This document shows, piece after piece, positions 6,146 to 7,205 of a stretch of DNA of 7,205 nt; the stretch's first letter is position 1, and each line of letters opens with the position of its first letter. The position numbers and the translations under genes were made by a program. The stretch covers positions 1 through 7,205 of the forward strand of contig CAMZHB010000085.1 in NCBI GenBank assembly GCA_947306605.1, given 5' to 3'. Below the pieces are notes generated by a model. That model did no database searches, was not told the origin of the DNA, and saw only the letters and a list, made by a program, of their open reading frames with translations. The stretch is from an uncultured Prevotellaceae bacterium. GTDB lineage: Bacteria; Bacteroidota; Bacteroidia; Bacteroidales; Bacteroidaceae.

Positions 6146-7205
6146 TCAAAGAACCCAAAGCCTCCGATGGCGGTAAGCATGCGTTCCACATAGTCCCACG
6201 ATGTAGGCGACCAGGCAAAACCAAGCCTGTAGAGCACCTGCGTAGTGTAGTCGTTGTCACGGTTGACATCCGTCGTCTTCTGTCCGTGCGCCATGTCTTG
6301 GTAGGCAAGCAACGAAGACAATTGTTTGGCTTTCTGCGGGTCGGACTTAGCCTTGTCCATTACCTCGGCAAACTCTTCCTGCTCAACGAATCGGATGCCT
6401 TCGCCGACCGTGCTCAGTCCTGTCAGGACATCGCCAAGGAATTGGAAGTGGATGTTGTAAGGATGGAAGACAACACAGTCCTTCGGGCTCGTTGCAAGGA
6501 GGATGATGGCGTGGGAAACCTCATTGATCGGCGAGAATTCCACCCGCTTGTTGCGCATGCCGTAGGGGCAACAGCCAAGCATGTTGTAAACCCTGATACG
6601 ACCCATGAACGAGTTGGTGGAGAAGTTGGCCTGGAACTCACCGTCGGTAGACCTTGCGGCGAGGTTGCCCACACGCATGATCTTTGCGTCGAGCCCGTGA
6701 AGGGCCACGGCATCGAGAATGAGCCGTTCTGCCATGAACTTCGAGTAGATGTACTTGTTGCCAAGATACTGTCCCATATAGAACCGTTGTTCGGTATACA
6801 CTTCGTTCTTGCAGGTTTCTACGCTTTCGCCCACCCACAGGCCACGCGTACTGGCGGTGGAGATGTGTATGAGGCGTGCGCCGGTCTGGATACAGAATTC
6901 TACGCAACGCTGTGCGCCGCCTATGTTCACGTCCTCTATCTCCGTTCCCTCGCTGAAGTGCTTCACGATGGCGGCACAGTTGAATACGGTGTCGATGTGC
7001 AGGTCGGAGGCGATGGTGGAGAGGTCGTTGGTGACATCGCCAAGGATGACATGCAGACGTGTGCCTTGCAGGTCTTTGAAAGCATTGGCGAAATAGTAGT
7101 AGAGCAGCGTGCGGAGGCGGCTCTCTGCCTTCTCCTGACTCTTCCCGCGAACGAGGCAATAGATGTTGGTGGCATCAGAGTCGATGAGTTCACGGAGGAT
7201 ATGTA
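6142..7205 (-). CDS. Thioester reductase (NAD(P)-binding, SDR-type) domain protein, C-terminal part; probable NRPS-like terminal reductase (5' partial)
   Basis: The frame is open from the right edge to the TGA at 6144-6142, giving 353 visible residues. A GTG at 6966 is an internal Val codon, not the start, because homologous-looking sequence continues upstream. The fragment begins with HILRELI, which normally follows the Gly-rich Rossmann motif, so the window cuts just after that motif. Seen next are CLVRGKSQEKAESRL (about residues 16-30), LGDVT (54-58), NCAAIVKHFSEG (75-86), HISTAS (113-118) and YIYSK (Tyr at 6753-6751, Lys at 6741-6739), the Thr/Ser-Tyr-Lys set of extended SDR reductases. 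The C terminus (VLYRLGFAWSPTSWDYVERML) is typical of the reductase domains that end non-ribosomal peptide synthetases and carboxylic acid reductases, releasing carrier-bound acyl or peptidyl thioesters as aldehydes or alcohols with NADPH. It overlaps the MATE exporter by four bases. A stand-alone reductase or a fatty acyl reductase remains possible because upstream domains are not visible. Confidence 0.85.
   Translation of the reverse strand, partial: HILRELIDSDATNIYCLVRGKSQEKAESRLRTLLYYYFANAFKDLQGTRLHVILGDVTNDLSTIASDLHIDTVFNCAAIVKHFSEGTEIEDVNIGGAQRCVEFCIQTGARLIHISTASTRGLWVGESVETCKNEVYTEQRFYMGQYLGNKYIYSKFMAERLILDAVALHGLDAKIMRVGNLAARSTDGEFQANFSTNSFMGRIRVYNMLGCCPYGMRNKRVEFSPINEVSHAIILLATSPKDCVVFHPYNIHFQFLGDVLTGLSTVGEGIRFVEQEEFAEVMDKAKSDPQKAKQLSSLLAYQDMAHGQKTTDVNRDNDYTTQVLYRLGFAWSPTSWDYVERMLTAIGGFGFFE

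Noticed and set aside
6964..6966. GTG at 6966 as the start of a complete 274-residue reductase
   Set aside because: The reading frame stays open to the window edge, and the upstream 79 codons encode expected reductase-domain sequence (CLVRG, LGDVT, NCAAI), so this GTG is an internal valine.

Overview
This window looks like chromosomal DNA from a high-GC member of the Bacteroidales, probably Prevotella-like. The genus is inferred from protein style, not proven. Supporting signs are a WbqC-family protein with the Bacteroidetes-type motifs, Bacteroidetes-like TAnnTTTG promoter elements, weak Shine-Dalgarno signals with A-rich leaders, and a potassium-dependent membrane pyrophosphatase with the glutamate placement of sodium-transporting enzymes. 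There are no tRNA or rRNA genes, insertion sequences or CRISPR arrays. The longest gene-free stretch is about 230 bases.

Layout from left to right. (1) The 3' part of a family GH27 alpha-galactosidase gene with a C-terminal carbohydrate-binding-like module reads rightward, cut off at the left edge and closed by a strong intrinsic terminator. (2) A single WbqC-family gene of unknown biochemical role reads rightward. (3) hppA, the ion-pumping pyrophosphatase, is complete and reads rightward from its own predicted promoter. (4) Reading leftward and converging on hppA is a two-gene unit. It consists of the end of a thioester-reductase domain protein (probably the release module of a non-ribosomal peptide synthetase or similar enzyme, cut off at the right edge) and a MATE-family exporter. 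The two overlap by four bases (ATGA), so they are very likely one operon.

The most notable structure outside the genes is a 59-bp repeat present twice in the same orientation, once just after the WbqC gene and once between the convergent hppA and MATE genes. It combines a small 13-bp palindrome with a 15-16 bp perfect stem. Base changes between the two copies preserve the stem. The second copy can serve as terminator of the leftward operon. The first faces the wrong way to be a canonical terminator of the WbqC gene, which suggests a genome-wide repeat family rather than two independent terminators.

The most promising functional lead is the reductase-exporter pair. A reductive release domain coupled to an exporter is what one expects of a small biosynthetic cluster that makes and secretes a peptide or acyl aldehyde or alcohol. 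The deciding part, the upstream adenylation, condensation and carrier domains, lies outside the window. The GH27, WbqC and hppA genes appear to be independent transcription units (polysaccharide use, possible envelope or glycan function, and energy or ion homeostasis).
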